From: Blastococcus saxobsidens DD2
GTDB lineage: Bacteria > Actinomycetota > Actinomycetes > Mycobacteriales > Geodermatophilaceae
DNA length: 64,000 bases
Assembly: GCF_000284015.1 (NCBI RefSeq)
Contig: NC_016943.1
Location: 3,203,541 to 3,267,540 of the forward strand
Reading direction: 5' to 3'
The notes below the pieces were generated by a model that worked only from the letters and a program-made list of their open reading frames with translations, searched no databases and had not been told where the DNA came from. The translations under genes were made by a program, and so were the position numbers. Shown piece by piece: positions 43,974 through 52,646 of the stretch (positions are counted from its first letter, which is position 1; each line of letters starts with the position of its first letter).

Positions 43974-44384
43974 CTACCCGGTCGTGCGGCCGATCATGCC
44001 GTCGAGCCGGTCGAGACACGCCAGCAGCCAGCCCGGACCGGCCGGGTCGGCCCGTTCGGGCAGCCGCCCCCGCAGCCCCCGGTCGGCGGTCACGACCAGC
44101 ACCGGGGACTCGAGCTCCGCCACCGCCGCGACCAGTGCGTCGTCGCCGCTCCCGGCCGCCCGCACCACCCGGACGCCGTCCGGCGCCGCCACGTCCCGCG
44201 CCGCGCCCTCCACGACGGCCACGACGCCGGTGCAGGTCAGCGGCGTCCCGTCCGGCCCCGCCACGGTGGCACCCGGCAGCCGGGCCAGCCGGGCCAGCAG
44301 CCGCCCGGCGGCCCCGGCCCGGTCGCGCCACCAGCCGTCGGGACGACTGCCCACCACGTTCGCGACATCCACCACGACGAGCAC
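43974..44384 (-). CDS. NYN/PIN-like nuclease domain protein
   Basis: 136 residues with acidic positions of the PIN/NYN fold: VVVDVANVVGSRPDGWWRDR (Asp near the N-terminus), GSGDDALVAAVAE and VVTADRGLRGRLPE. Probably a small metal-dependent RNase. GTG 44384 preceded by GGGAGGGGAG. Divergent from the DUF2277 gene (38 bases). Confidence 0.78.
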   Translation of the reverse strand: MLVVVDVANVVGSRPDGWWRDRAGAAGRLLARLARLPGATVAGPDGTPLTCTGVVAVVEGAARDVAAPDGVRVVRAAGSGDDALVAAVAELESPVLVVTADRGLRGRLPERADPAGPGWLLACLDRLDGMIGRTTG

Positions 44385-44422
44385 CGCGCTCCCCTCCCTC
44401 CCCGACTCCTACGCTGCGGCGC

Positions 44423-44692
44423 ATGTGCCGCAACATCCGCCCGCTGGCCCACTTCGAGCCGCCCGCCGCCGACGACGAGATCCTCGCCGCCGCGCTGCAG
44501 TACGTCCGCAAGATCAGCGGCACGGCCACGCCGTCGCGGGCCAACGCCGAGGCGTTCGACCGCGCGGTGGCCGAGGTGGCCGCCGCCTCGGCCCGGCTGC
44601 TGGACGCCCTGGTGACCACCGCACCGCCCAAGGACCGCGAGGTCGAGGCGGCCAAGGCCCGCGCCCGGTCAGCGGCCCGCTTCGGCAGCTGA
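44423..44692 (+). CDS. DUF2277 family protein
   Basis: 89-residue protein matching DUF2277 from end to end: MCRNIRPLAHFEPPA, ILAAALQYVRKISGTATPSR and TTAPPKDREVEAAKARARSA. Function unknown; helical, with an invariant Cys2. Terminated by the hairpin 44699-44730. Confidence 0.9.
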   Translation: MCRNIRPLAHFEPPAADDEILAAALQYVRKISGTATPSRANAEAFDRAVAEVAAASARLLDALVTTAPPKDREVEAAKARARSAARFGS

Positions 44693-44698
44693 CCGTCC

Positions 44699-44730
44699 GG
44701 CCGGCGTCGGTCAGTTCTCCGACGCCGGCC
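44699..44730. terminator. Hairpin between convergent DUF2277 and Pro-rich genes
   Basis: Perfect 12-bp stem GGCCGGCGTCGG/CCGACGCCGGCC with an 8-base loop. The right arm lies in the last codons of the minus-strand gene. Confidence 0.75.
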
Positions 44731-44956
44731 CGATGTCGTGCGGGTCCGGCGTCCGGAACGGCGGGTCCTCCGGCGGGTCGACGGGCGCGTCGTCCCCCTC
44801 CGCCGGGAGCCGGGTCGCCTCGGCGGGACGGTCGGGTTCCTCCCCGGCGGGACCGAATCCCTCGGCGGGCGGGGGTGCGCCCGCCCCGGGGTCGGCGGCG
44901 GGGATGCCGTCGTCGGGACGGCCGAGGTGCGGTTCGAACGGGCTGGACATCGACAT
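44711..44956 (-). CDS. Small acidic Pro-rich hypothetical protein
   Basis: 81 residues, low complexity and probably disordered, dominated by Pro, Asp, Glu, Ala and Gly (PPEDPPFRTPDPHDIGPASE at the end). ATG 44956 has AGGAG at a good distance. No domain recognised. Divergent from the membrane glycosyltransferase gene. Confidence 0.6.
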   Translation of the reverse strand: MSMSSPFEPHLGRPDDGIPAADPGAGAPPPAEGFGPAGEEPDRPAEATRLPAEGDDAPVDPPEDPPFRTPDPHDIGPASEN

Positions 44957-45062
44957 GCTCGGGCTCCTACCCCGCCACGGCGACGCGTTCACCTCGCGCT
45001 CGCGGACCGTCCGCTGCCGCACCATGCCGGGCCGGGTGCCCGGCGGCCAGGAGAGGGTCGCC

Positions 45063-45068
45063 TAACCT
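45063..45068 (+). promoter_or_regulatory. -10 box TAACCT placing transcription start at the GTG
   Basis: TAACCT ends 6 bases before the GTG at 45075, the spacing expected for a leaderless transcript; no Shine-Dalgarno sequence intervenes. Confidence 0.5.
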
Positions 45069-45074
45069 GCAGGG

Positions 45075-46523
45075 GTGACGACGGCGACGGACGTAAGATC
45101 ACAGGCCGCTGCCGGAGCCGGCGCCGGAGCCGATGCCGGGGTCCGCTGGTCGCCGGTCGAGCTGCTGCCCGCGCTCCTCGTGGCCGTCCTGGGCGTGGTG
45201 CTGCTCGCGCCCGGGCACGGCCTGTGGTTCGACGAGCTCTTCACCGCCGAGGTGGGCCGCCTGCCGCTGGGCGAGATCCTCACCGCGATCGCCACCGGAG
45301 TGGGCACCACCAGCTACCTGGCCGACGTCCCGCCGTCGTACAACGCCCCCTACTACCTCGTCATGTACCTGTGGAACGCCGTCCCGGGGCTCGGCGGGGA
45401 CACGTCGCTGCGGGTGCTCTCGCTCCTGGCCACGGCGGGTGGGCTCACCCTGCTCACCCGGGCGCTCACCCGCCTCGCCGGCCGGGCCACCGGGGTCCTC
45501 GCCGGTCTGGTCCTCGCGGCGAACCCGCTGGTGCTCGAGCAGTCCGTCGAGGCCCGCAGCTACGGGCTGGCCGTGCTCGCCACCGGAGCGACGGCGCTCG
45601 GGCTGGTCCGCTGGCTGCAGGAGGCGCCGCGGGGGCTGCTGCTGTTCGGGCTGGCCGGGGCCGGCATGGGGCTGGCGCACTGGTACGCGGTCACCGTGCT
45701 GGCCGCCTTCGTGACCGCTGCAGTGCTCCTGCGTGGACGGCGGGCGGTCCCGGTCGTGCTCGCCGGGGCGCTGGCCGCCCTGCCGGCCGTGGGCTTCGTG
45801 GCCCTCGCCGTGCTCAACGGCACCGGCGCGCGCAACGCCGAGCACCTGCGCGACACCGACGGCCGGCTGGTCGGGATGGCCGCGGAGGCGTGGGCGGGCG
45901 GGCGCACTCCCCTGCTCTACGTCGCCCTCGTCCTGGCGGTGATCGGCGCGGTCCGTGCCCGCGGTGCCCGCGTCGTCGCCACCAGCTGGGTGGTGGTGCC
46001 GCTGCTGCTGCTGCTCGCCGCCGAGCTGGTGCGGCCGGTCTACCTCCCCCGCTACCTGCTGGCCGGCCTGCTGGGGCTGGGCGTGCTCGCTGCCGCCGGT
46101 GCGATGTCCCTGCCGCGCGCGGCCCGGGTGCCGGCCGCGGTCGTCCTGCTCGGCTGCTCGTTGCTCGCCGCCGCGCCCCTGGCGGAACGGGAGCCGCGCG
46201 AGCGGGCCGACGAGGTGGTGGCGCTGCTGACCGAGCTGCACGAGGCCGGCGAGCCGATCGTCGCCGCCGACCAGCGCTCGGCGATCGGCCTGGACCACTA
46301 CGTCCGCACGTCCGCCCCGCAGCTGCGGCCCGACGTCGTCCTGCCCCCGGACGACGCCCCGGACGACGCCGACCGGGTGTTCCTGGTCCGCCGCATCGTC
46401 CGCGGCGAGCCGACGCCCACCGACGACGACGCGATCCTGCGGGACGCCGGTCTGCGGCTGGTCCGGCAGTACGAGTTCCCCGCGGACAAGACGTTCCTGG
46501 CCGTCCAGGTGTGGGCCAGGTAG
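45075..46523 (+). CDS. GT39/ArnT-like membrane glycosyltransferase
   Basis: 482-residue protein with about 10 membrane helices and the GT-C pattern: first helix then GLWFDELFTAEVGRLPLGEI with acidic residues in the first outer loop (Asp-Glu), VEARSYGLAVLA, HWYAVTVLAAF and VYLPRYLLAGLLG. A soluble C-terminal domain of about 110 residues follows. Likely uses a polyprenyl-phosphate sugar to modify envelope glycans or proteins. Acceptor unknown. Probably leaderless. Confidence 0.85.
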   Translation: MTTATDVRSQAAAGAGAGADAGVRWSPVELLPALLVAVLGVVLLAPGHGLWFDELFTAEVGRLPLGEILTAIATGVGTTSYLADVPPSYNAPYYLVMYLWNAVPGLGGDTSLRVLSLLATAGGLTLLTRALTRLAGRATGVLAGLVLAANPLVLEQSVEARSYGLAVLATGATALGLVRWLQEAPRGLLLFGLAGAGMGLAHWYAVTVLAAFVTAAVLLRGRRAVPVVLAGALAALPAVGFVALAVLNGTGARNAEHLRDTDGRLVGMAAEAWAGGRTPLLYVALVLAVIGAVRARGARVVATSWVVVPLLLLLAAELVRPVYLPRYLLAGLLGLGVLAAAGAMSLPRAARVPAAVVLLGCSLLAAAPLAEREPRERADEVVALLTELHEAGEPIVAADQRSAIGLDHYVRTSAPQLRPDVVLPPDDAPDDADRVFLVRRIVRGEPTPTDDDAILRDAGLRLVRQYEFPADKTFLAVQVWAR

Positions 46524-46533
46524 TCCGGTCCGC

Positions 46534-47232
46534 TCAGCGGCGAGCGCGCAGGGCCCAGGACAGCGACCGGGCCGACTGCCGCAGTCGCGCACCCGGGGTC
46601 CAGGCCGACCGCCCGACCGGCCGCTGGTCCCGGACCACCGGCACGCTGGTCGCCGGGCGGCCGGACCGGCCGACGGCGAGGACCACGCTGGGCGCGCCGC
46701 GCTCCTCCACCGCCGTCACGACGGCGGCGCGCACGGCCGGGCCCATCGCGAGGAAGGCGCCGGCGTCGGGTGGCAGCCCGGTGAGCGCGGCGGCCACCCG
46801 CCGGTGCAGCGTGCCGGTGGCGCGGCGCAGCGGGGACTCGTAGCGGCCGCGCCGGCCGGCGAAGACCGCCTCCACGTCCCCGGCGGCGAGCCGGTCGAGC
46901 AGCAGCGGCACGGCCTCCGGCGGATCCTGCAGGTCGGCGTCCAGGCACACCCACACGTCGGCGTCGGGCTCCTCGGCCAGCCCCCGGGCCAGCGCGGCGT
47001 GCTGGCCGACGTTGACCGTCAGGCCGGTGACCGCGATCCGCCCGTCCCGCCCGACCAGTTCGCGGGCCACCCGCGCGCTGTCGTCCGGCGAGGCGTCGAT
47101 GACCAGGCGCAGCCGCCAGTCCCGGCCGGGAAGCGCGGCGGCCAGCCGGTCGGCGAGTTCGGGCAGGGTCGCCTCGTTCCCGTACACCGGTACCACCACG
47201 GCCACCCGCGGCCCGGCTCCCCCGTCGGTCAC
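46534..47232 (-). CDS. Family 2 glycosyltransferase, DPM/GtrB-like
   Basis: 232-residue GT-A transferase: VAVVVPVYGNEATLPELADR, VIDASPDDSARVAREL, NVGQHAALARGLAEEPDADV and CLDADLQDPPEAVPLLLDRL. The DADLQDPPE motif is typical of dolichyl/undecaprenyl-phosphate glycosyltransferases; no C-terminal membrane helices are present. It could supply the lipid-linked sugar to the convergent GT39-like enzyme. GTG overlap with the epimerase gene. Confidence 0.88.
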   Translation of the reverse strand: MTDGGAGPRVAVVVPVYGNEATLPELADRLAAALPGRDWRLRLVIDASPDDSARVARELVGRDGRIAVTGLTVNVGQHAALARGLAEEPDADVWVCLDADLQDPPEAVPLLLDRLAAGDVEAVFAGRRGRYESPLRRATGTLHRRVAAALTGLPPDAGAFLAMGPAVRAAVVTAVEERGAPSVVLAVGRSGRPATSVPVVRDQRPVGRSAWTPGARLRQSARSLSWALRARR

Positions 47233-48080
47233 CCGGCCGCCCAGGTACGGGCCAGGCCCTCGGCGAGGTCGACCGTCGGCGCCCAGCCGAGCAGCCGCCG
47301 GGCGAGCGCCGGGTCGCAGACCCAGTCGGCGGTGTCCCAGCCGCGGCCCGGGTGCCCGCCCGGCACGGTGGCGATCGGCCGTCCGGTGACCCGCTCGGCG
47401 GTCGCCACGAGCTCCTCGGTGCTGGTCTGCACACCGGTGCCGATGTTCAGCACCACGCCCGGGGGCAGGCCGTCGTCCACGGCGGCACGCAGGCAGGCGT
47501 CGACGACGTCGCCCACCCACACCCAGTCCCGCCGGCTCAGCCGCGCGGGCAGGTCGACGGTGCCCCCGGTGCGGGCCGCGGCCATCACCACCGGGACGAG
47601 CCGGGTGGGGTGGTCGCCGCTCCCGTAGACCTGGAAGGCGCGCAGTACCGCCGCCCGGACGCCCCGCTCGGCGGCGGCCGCCTGGAGCAGCAGGGAGCCG
47701 GCCGCCTTGGTCGCGCCGAAGAAGCCGCGCGGTTCCAGGGGCGCGTCCTCCGCCAGGGGGCGGGGAGCGGCGGCGTACTCGGTCGACGAGCCCAGCCGGA
47801 CGACGGTGCGGCAGCGGTCGGGCAGCGCGTCGACCAGCCAGGGGCTGGTGTTGACCGCCACCGTGGCCGCCCGTTCGCCCGGCGTGCCCTTGGCCCGGCC
47901 CGCGGCGAGGCTGAACACGACGTCCGGGTCGGCCGCCCGCACCGCGGCCGCGGCGGCGACCGGATCGGCGAGGTCGACGTCGCGGCGGGTGAGGCCGGTG
48001 ACCTGCCAGCCCTCGTGCTGCAGCCGTGCCACCAGGTGCCGCCCGACGAAGCCGCCGGCACCGGTCACCAGTGCTCTCAC
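47229..48080 (-). CDS. NAD-dependent epimerase/dehydratase
   Basis: 283-residue extended SDR acting on nucleotide sugars: ALVTGAGGFVGRHLVARL, RLGSSTEYAA with catalytic Ser-Thr, FFGATKAAGSLLL (the usual Tyr-x3-Lys appears as Phe-Gly-Ala-Thr-Lys, so the catalytic Tyr seems replaced by Phe), and DWVWVGDVVDACLRAAV. GTG starts overlap neighbours on both sides. A missing Tyr would lower redox activity; the role may be altered. Confidence 0.82.
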   Translation of the reverse strand: MRALVTGAGGFVGRHLVARLQHEGWQVTGLTRRDVDLADPVAAAAAVRAADPDVVFSLAAGRAKGTPGERAATVAVNTSPWLVDALPDRCRTVVRLGSSTEYAAAPRPLAEDAPLEPRGFFGATKAAGSLLLQAAAAERGVRAAVLRAFQVYGSGDHPTRLVPVVMAAARTGGTVDLPARLSRRDWVWVGDVVDACLRAAVDDGLPPGVVLNIGTGVQTSTEELVATAERVTGRPIATVPGGHPGRGWDTADWVCDPALARRLLGWAPTVDLAEGLARTWAAG

Positions 48081-48871
48081 GCCGGCTGCGCCACCTGGGC
48101 CACGGGCAGCCCGGCGACGGCCGCGGCGAACGCCTCCCGCAGTGCCACGGCCCGCTCGGCGTCGGCCCGGCGCAGCTCGTCCAGCCCGGCGAGCAGCCGG
48201 GGCACCTCCACGAACGGGTCCCGACCGGCCATGTCGGCGGTGAACGCGCGGCGCAGGAAGGTGAACTGCGCGCCGACCCGGACCAGCTCGGCGGCCAGCA
48301 GGTCCCCCGGCAGCGGGAAGCCGTGCCCGGGCAGCGTCAGACCGCCGACCCCGAACGGCATCGACACCTGTGCCCGCACGTCGTCGACCGTGCCGTCGAC
48401 CAGCGGCCGAAACAGCTCGGTGGACCGGCGGTCGATGCGCAGGTCGTTGAGCCCCACGTAGATCCGGGCGAGCGGCCGCCGGGCGAGCTCGCCCACCCGG
48501 TCGACGGCGTCCTGGGTCTCGACCAGGATGCCCAGGGGGATGCGGCCGGCGACGACGTCCAGGGCCCGGTCGACCTCGTCGGCCGACCGCACCATGGGCA
48601 GGAGCAGCTCGTCGGCCCCGCGGTCGACCGCCTCGGCGACCTCCCCGGCGGTCCACGGCCCCAGGCCGTTGATGCGGCAGAGCAGCCGGCCGGGCGTCGC
48701 CTCCCGCAGGCGGGACAGGTCCGCGGGGGTGTCGGAGTTGATCTGGGTCCCCTCACCGGCTTGGCGGCGCAGCTTGCCGCGCCGCTCCCAGTCGACGACG
48801 AGCCCTGCCGCACCCGCGGCGACCACGTCGCGGCCCCAGGCGGCGTCGGTGGTGAAGAGGAACAGATCCAT
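48077..48871 (-). CDS. HpcH/HpaI aldolase (CitE-like) family protein
   Basis: 264-residue TIM-barrel protein related to 2-dehydro-3-deoxy-glucarate aldolase/CitE: LVVDWERRGKLRRQAGEGTQ, LCRINGLGPW, ADELLLPMVRS, ILVETQDAVD and YVGLNDLRID, with Glu and Asp that would hold the metal. Being first in an operon with an epimerase and GT2 it may make a keto-sugar precursor rather than degrade aromatics. An IdeR-like half-box lies just upstream (48882-48895). Confidence 0.82.
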   Translation of the reverse strand: MDLFLFTTDAAWGRDVVAAGAAGLVVDWERRGKLRRQAGEGTQINSDTPADLSRLREATPGRLLCRINGLGPWTAGEVAEAVDRGADELLLPMVRSADEVDRALDVVAGRIPLGILVETQDAVDRVGELARRPLARIYVGLNDLRIDRRSTELFRPLVDGTVDDVRAQVSMPFGVGGLTLPGHGFPLPGDLLAAELVRVGAQFTFLRRAFTADMAGRDPFVEVPRLLAGLDELRRADAERAVALREAFAAAVAGLPVAQVAQPA

Positions 48872-48881
48872 AGCGGGCAGC

Positions 48882-48895
48882 TTAGGCTTCCCTAA
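48882..48895. promoter_or_regulatory. IdeR/DtxR-like inverted repeat TTAGG-CTTC-CCTAA
   Basis: Perfect 5-4-5 dyad with the TTAGG/CCTAA core of IdeR sites, 11 bases before the aldolase ATG and overlapping the stop of the ferric ABC ATPase gene. Only about 11 of 19 consensus positions match when aligned to a full box, so binding would be weak. Confidence 0.4.
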
Positions 48896-50016
48896 CTGAT
48901 CGGCTCGACGGCGCGTCGGCGCGTCGCCGCCGCACCGGCGGGACCGGCGACGACGGCCGGCCCGGCGATGCCGGCCGCGCCCTCGGCGGCGGGGAAGGCG
49001 ACGGCCGCACCGGACACCTCGATGCCGACGTCCTGACCGACCGACGGCAGGTCGGCGCCCTCCAGACGGGCGGTCACGGTCCCGCCGCCGGGGAGGTCGA
49101 GGCGCACGCGGGAGTCGTGACCGTAGAAGTCGACGCTCCGCACCCGCCCCCGCGGCACCGGGCCGACCGGAGCGACCAGCCGGAGCTGCTCCGGGCGCAG
49201 CAGCACCCGGGCCGGGCCCGGGCCGGCGGGGCCCGTGACGGCCAGGCTGCCCAGCACCGACTCCGCGCGCCCGTCGCGGACGTCGGCGGCCAGGACCACC
49301 GACTCCCCCACGAAGGCAGCCACGTCCAGGTCCGCCGGCCGCTGGTAGAGGGTGCGTGGGTCGCTCAGCTGGACCAGCCGCCCGCCGCGCAGCACCGCCA
49401 CCTGGTCGGCCATCGACAGCGCCTCGGCCTGGTCGTGGGTGACCAGCAGCGCGGTTGCCCCGGCGGCGATCAGCGCCGCGCTCACGGCCTGCCGGGTGTC
49501 CTCCCGGAGCGTGGCGTCGAGGGAGGAGAAGGGCTCGTCGAGCAGCACCAGGGAGGGTTCGGGAGCCAGGGCCCGGGCCAGCGCCACCCGCTGCTGCTGG
49601 CCGCCGGAGAGCTGGTGCGGCGACCGGTCGGCCAGCGCGGCGTCCAGGCCGACGAGGTCCAGCAGCTCCCGGACCCGGCCACGGTCGCGCCGCCGCTGCC
49701 GGGGCAGGCCGAAGGTGACGTTGCCGGCCACGGACAGGTGCGGGAAGAGGCCGCCCTCCTGCGGGACGAACCCGATGCCGCGCCTGCGGGCGGGCACGCC
49801 CCGCCCGGAACCGGCCACGACGCGGTCGCCGAGGACGACGGTTCCGCTGTCGGGGTCGTCGAACCCGGCGACCAGCCGCAGCAGCGTCGTCTTGCCGCAG
49901 CCCGAGGGGCCCAGCAGGGCGACCAGACCACCGGCCGGCACATGCAGGTCCACCCCGGTGAGCACCGGGGTGGCGCCGAACGCCTTGGTCAGCGCGGTCA
50001 CGGTGAGGGAGCTCAT
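48892..50016 (-). CDS. fbpC: Ferric-iron ABC transporter ATPase
   Basis: 374-residue ATPase: Walker A GPSGCGKTTLLRL, signature LSGGQQQRVALARALAPEP, Walker B LVLLDEPFSSLD, H-loop THDQ, and a C-terminal TOBE regulatory domain (LRPEQLRLVAPVG). The tail is Ala/Gly-rich. Coupled to the permease by ATGA. The binding protein two genes up identifies the cargo as Fe3+. Confidence 0.93.
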   Translation of the reverse strand: MSSLTVTALTKAFGATPVLTGVDLHVPAGGLVALLGPSGCGKTTLLRLVAGFDDPDSGTVVLGDRVVAGSGRGVPARRRGIGFVPQEGGLFPHLSVAGNVTFGLPRQRRRDRGRVRELLDLVGLDAALADRSPHQLSGGQQQRVALARALAPEPSLVLLDEPFSSLDATLREDTRQAVSAALIAAGATALLVTHDQAEALSMADQVAVLRGGRLVQLSDPRTLYQRPADLDVAAFVGESVVLAADVRDGRAESVLGSLAVTGPAGPGPARVLLRPEQLRLVAPVGPVPRGRVRSVDFYGHDSRVRLDLPGGGTVTARLEGADLPSVGQDVGIEVSGAAVAFPAAEGAAGIAGPAVVAGPAGAAATRRRAVEPIS

Positions 50017-51611
50017 GGGACCAGACCTCGTCGGGTGTCGCGGGACAGCAGCACGGTCGCCGGTGCGGAGAGCAGCACCATGACGACCGCGTACGGGGCG
50101 GCCGCCCCGTACTCGAACGCGCTGCTCGCCGACCAGAACGCCGTGGCCAGCGTCGCCGTTCCGGTGGGGGCGAGCAGCAGGGTGGCGGTCAGCTCGGTGA
50201 CCACCGCCAGGAAGACCAGCGCCGCGCCGGCGCCCATCCCGGGGGCGAGCAGCGGCAGGGTCACCCGGCGCAGCCGGTCGGCGCCCGAGGAGCCGAGCGA
50301 CGCCGCCACGTCGTCGTAGAGCGGCGGGGACTGCTCGACCGCCGCCCGGACGGGAACGACCGCTCGCGGGAGGAACAGGATGGCGTAGGCGGCGATCAGG
50401 ACCGGCACCGTCTGGTACAGCCAGGGGGTGGTCCGGATGCTCAGCGTCACCAGCGCCAGGGCGACGACGATGCCGGGGACCGCGCTGCCCACGTAGGTGG
50501 CCCGCTCCAGCAGCGTCGACACCCGGCCACGGGCGCGCACCGCGAGCCAGCCGGTCGGCAGCGCCATCGCCGTGGTGACCAGCGCCGCCGCGGCGGCCAG
50601 CGCGAGCGTGCTGGCCGTGGTGGCGGCGAGATCGGCCACGTCGAGGCTGCTGGAGGCCCCGGCCAGCGACCAGTACGCCATCCCGCCGAGCGGAACCAGC
50701 AGCGCGGCGGCCACCAGCCCGGCGAGCGCGAGCAGCGCCGGGCCGGTCAGCCGGCCCAGCGCGGCGAGGCGGACCGGGCGGACGGCGCCGCGACCGCTGC
50801 CGGCATAGCCGCGGGCGCCCCGCAACCGCAGCTCCCCGATCAGCAGGAACAGGCACAGCAGCACGAGCACCCCGGCGAGCATCGTGGCCGCGGGCCCGTT
50901 GAAGGTCGCCCGGTACTGGTCGTAGATGGCGGTGGTGAACGTCGGGTACCGCAGCATCTGCAGCGCCCCGAACTCGGCCAGCACGTGGAGGGCCACCAGC
51001 AGACCGCCACCGAGCAGCGCCACCCGCAGCTGCGGCAGCTGCACCCGCGCGAACACCGCCCAGCTGGACAGGCCCAGCCCGCGGGCCGTCTCCTCGAGCG
51101 CCGGGTCCAGGCCGCGGAAGGCGGCCACCGCGGGCAGGTAGACGAACGGGAAGTAGGACAGCGAGACGACCAGCAGCGCCCCGGCGTAGCTGTCCAGCCC
51201 GGGTAGCAGCGAGATCCACGCGAAGCTGTTCACGAACGCCGGCACCGCCAGCGGGGCCACCAGCAGGACGTGCCAGATCCGGCGGCCGGGGACCGTGGAG
51301 CGCTCGACCAGCCAGGCGGCCCCCACCCCGACGACGGCGCACACGGCGACGGTGCCCAGCACCAGCCGGCCGGTGTTCCAGAGCAGCTCGGCGACCCGCG
51401 GGCGCAGCACCAGCTCGCGGACGCCGGACCAGCCGACGTCGACGGTGTAGCCGGCGATGTAGCCCAGCGGGAGCAGCGCCAGGGCCGCGACGCCGGCCGC
51501 CAGCGCCAGGGGAACCGGGGAGCGCCGCAGCCGCCGGCGGCCGCGCGCGGACGCACCGGAGCCCCGGGGCGCCGGTGGTACCGGCGCTCCGGGGCTCGCG
51601 GTGCCGAGCAC
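50013..51611 (-). CDS. fbpB: Ferric-iron ABC transporter permease (fused two-domain)
   Basis: 532-residue permease with about 12 helices in two homologous halves, each with the EAA-type loop (ETARGLGLSSWAVFARVQLP and DVAASLGSSGADRLRRVTLP), as in FbpB/SfuB. GTG start 8 bases after the binding-protein stop. N-terminus is basic and cytoplasmic. Confidence 0.93.
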   Translation of the reverse strand: MLGTASPGAPVPPAPRGSGASARGRRRLRRSPVPLALAAGVAALALLPLGYIAGYTVDVGWSGVRELVLRPRVAELLWNTGRLVLGTVAVCAVVGVGAAWLVERSTVPGRRIWHVLLVAPLAVPAFVNSFAWISLLPGLDSYAGALLVVSLSYFPFVYLPAVAAFRGLDPALEETARGLGLSSWAVFARVQLPQLRVALLGGGLLVALHVLAEFGALQMLRYPTFTTAIYDQYRATFNGPAATMLAGVLVLLCLFLLIGELRLRGARGYAGSGRGAVRPVRLAALGRLTGPALLALAGLVAAALLVPLGGMAYWSLAGASSSLDVADLAATTASTLALAAAAALVTTAMALPTGWLAVRARGRVSTLLERATYVGSAVPGIVVALALVTLSIRTTPWLYQTVPVLIAAYAILFLPRAVVPVRAAVEQSPPLYDDVAASLGSSGADRLRRVTLPLLAPGMGAGAALVFLAVVTELTATLLLAPTGTATLATAFWSASSAFEYGAAAPYAVVMVLLSAPATVLLSRDTRRGLVP

Positions 51612-51619
51612 GGGAGCGG

Positions 51620-52630
51620 TCAGAGCAGGCCCACTTCCTGCATCAGCTCGGTGACCTGCGGGGCGTTGAGCGCGCCGGGGTCGACCTCGGGGGCCTCCAG
51701 CTCGGCCAGCGGTGGCAGCACGTCGGCCGACTCGACACCGGTGCCGACCGCGTACTCCAGCGCGTCGCTGTCGGCCAGGCGCTCCTGCGCCGCGCGGTCG
51801 GTGAGGTAGGCGACCAGCCGCTGCGCCTGCTCCGGCTGGTCGGAGGAGGCGAGCACCCCGGCGCCGGAGACGCTGAGGAAGGCGCCCGGATCCTGGTTGC
51901 CGAAGTAGTGCAGCTCGGCGTCGTCACCCACGAGCCCGCCCTCGGCCTGGTCGCGGTACCAGTAGTAGTGGTACATGACCCCGAGGTCGATCTCGCCCTC
52001 GTCGACCGCCTTCATCACCGCGGTGTTGCTGGCGTAGACCTCGGCGTTGCGCTCCAGGCCGGCCAGCCACTCCCGGGTGGCCTCCTCGCCCTCCAGCGCG
52101 AGGACCGCGCTGACGATGGCCTGGAAGTCCGCGCCGCCGGCGGCGATGCCCACGCGGCCCGCGTACTGCGGGTCGGCCAGCTCGAGGATGGAGGTGGGCA
52201 GCTGGTCCTCGCTGACCGCCTCGGGGTTGTAGGCCAGCACGGTGGAGCGCGCGGCAAAGCCGACCCAGTTCCCCGACGACGGCTGGAACTGCTCGTCGAC
52301 CTGGCCCAGGGTCTCCTCGTCCAGCGGCGCCAGCAGGCCGGCCTGGTCGACGACGTCGATGGCCGGGCTGTTCTCGGTGAGGAAGACGTCGGCGGGCGAG
52401 GCGTCGCCCTCCTCGACGATCTGGTTGGCCAGCTCGGAGTCGTTGGCGTCGCGGAACTCCACGTCGATGCCCGTCTCCTCGGTGAAGTCGGCGAGCATCG
52501 TGCGCACCAGGCTCTCGTGCTGGGCGCTGTACACGGTCAGCGTGTCGGAGTCGGAACCACAGGCGGCCAGCGACGCCGCGAGGGTGAGGGTGGAGACGGC
52601 GCCGACGGTCGCGCGCCCGAGCCTGGTCAC
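51620..52630 (-). CDS. fbpA: Ferric-iron binding lipoprotein
   Basis: 336-residue periplasmic-type binding protein: signal with lipobox LAACG, then LTVYSAQHESLVRTMLADF and a C-lobe with GVMYHYYWYRDQ whose Tyr cluster matches the Fe3+ ligands of FbpA/FutA. GTG at 52630 has AGGAGGA 5 bases upstream. First gene of fbpABC, controlled by the IdeR box at 52647-52665. Confidence 0.93.
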   Translation of the reverse strand: MTRLGRATVGAVSTLTLAASLAACGSDSDTLTVYSAQHESLVRTMLADFTEETGIDVEFRDANDSELANQIVEEGDASPADVFLTENSPAIDVVDQAGLLAPLDEETLGQVDEQFQPSSGNWVGFAARSTVLAYNPEAVSEDQLPTSILELADPQYAGRVGIAAGGADFQAIVSAVLALEGEEATREWLAGLERNAEVYASNTAVMKAVDEGEIDLGVMYHYYWYRDQAEGGLVGDDAELHYFGNQDPGAFLSVSGAGVLASSDQPEQAQRLVAYLTDRAAQERLADSDALEYAVGTGVESADVLPPLAELEAPEVDPGALNAPQVTELMQEVGLL

Positions 52631-52646
52631 GAAAGTCCTCCTGCAG

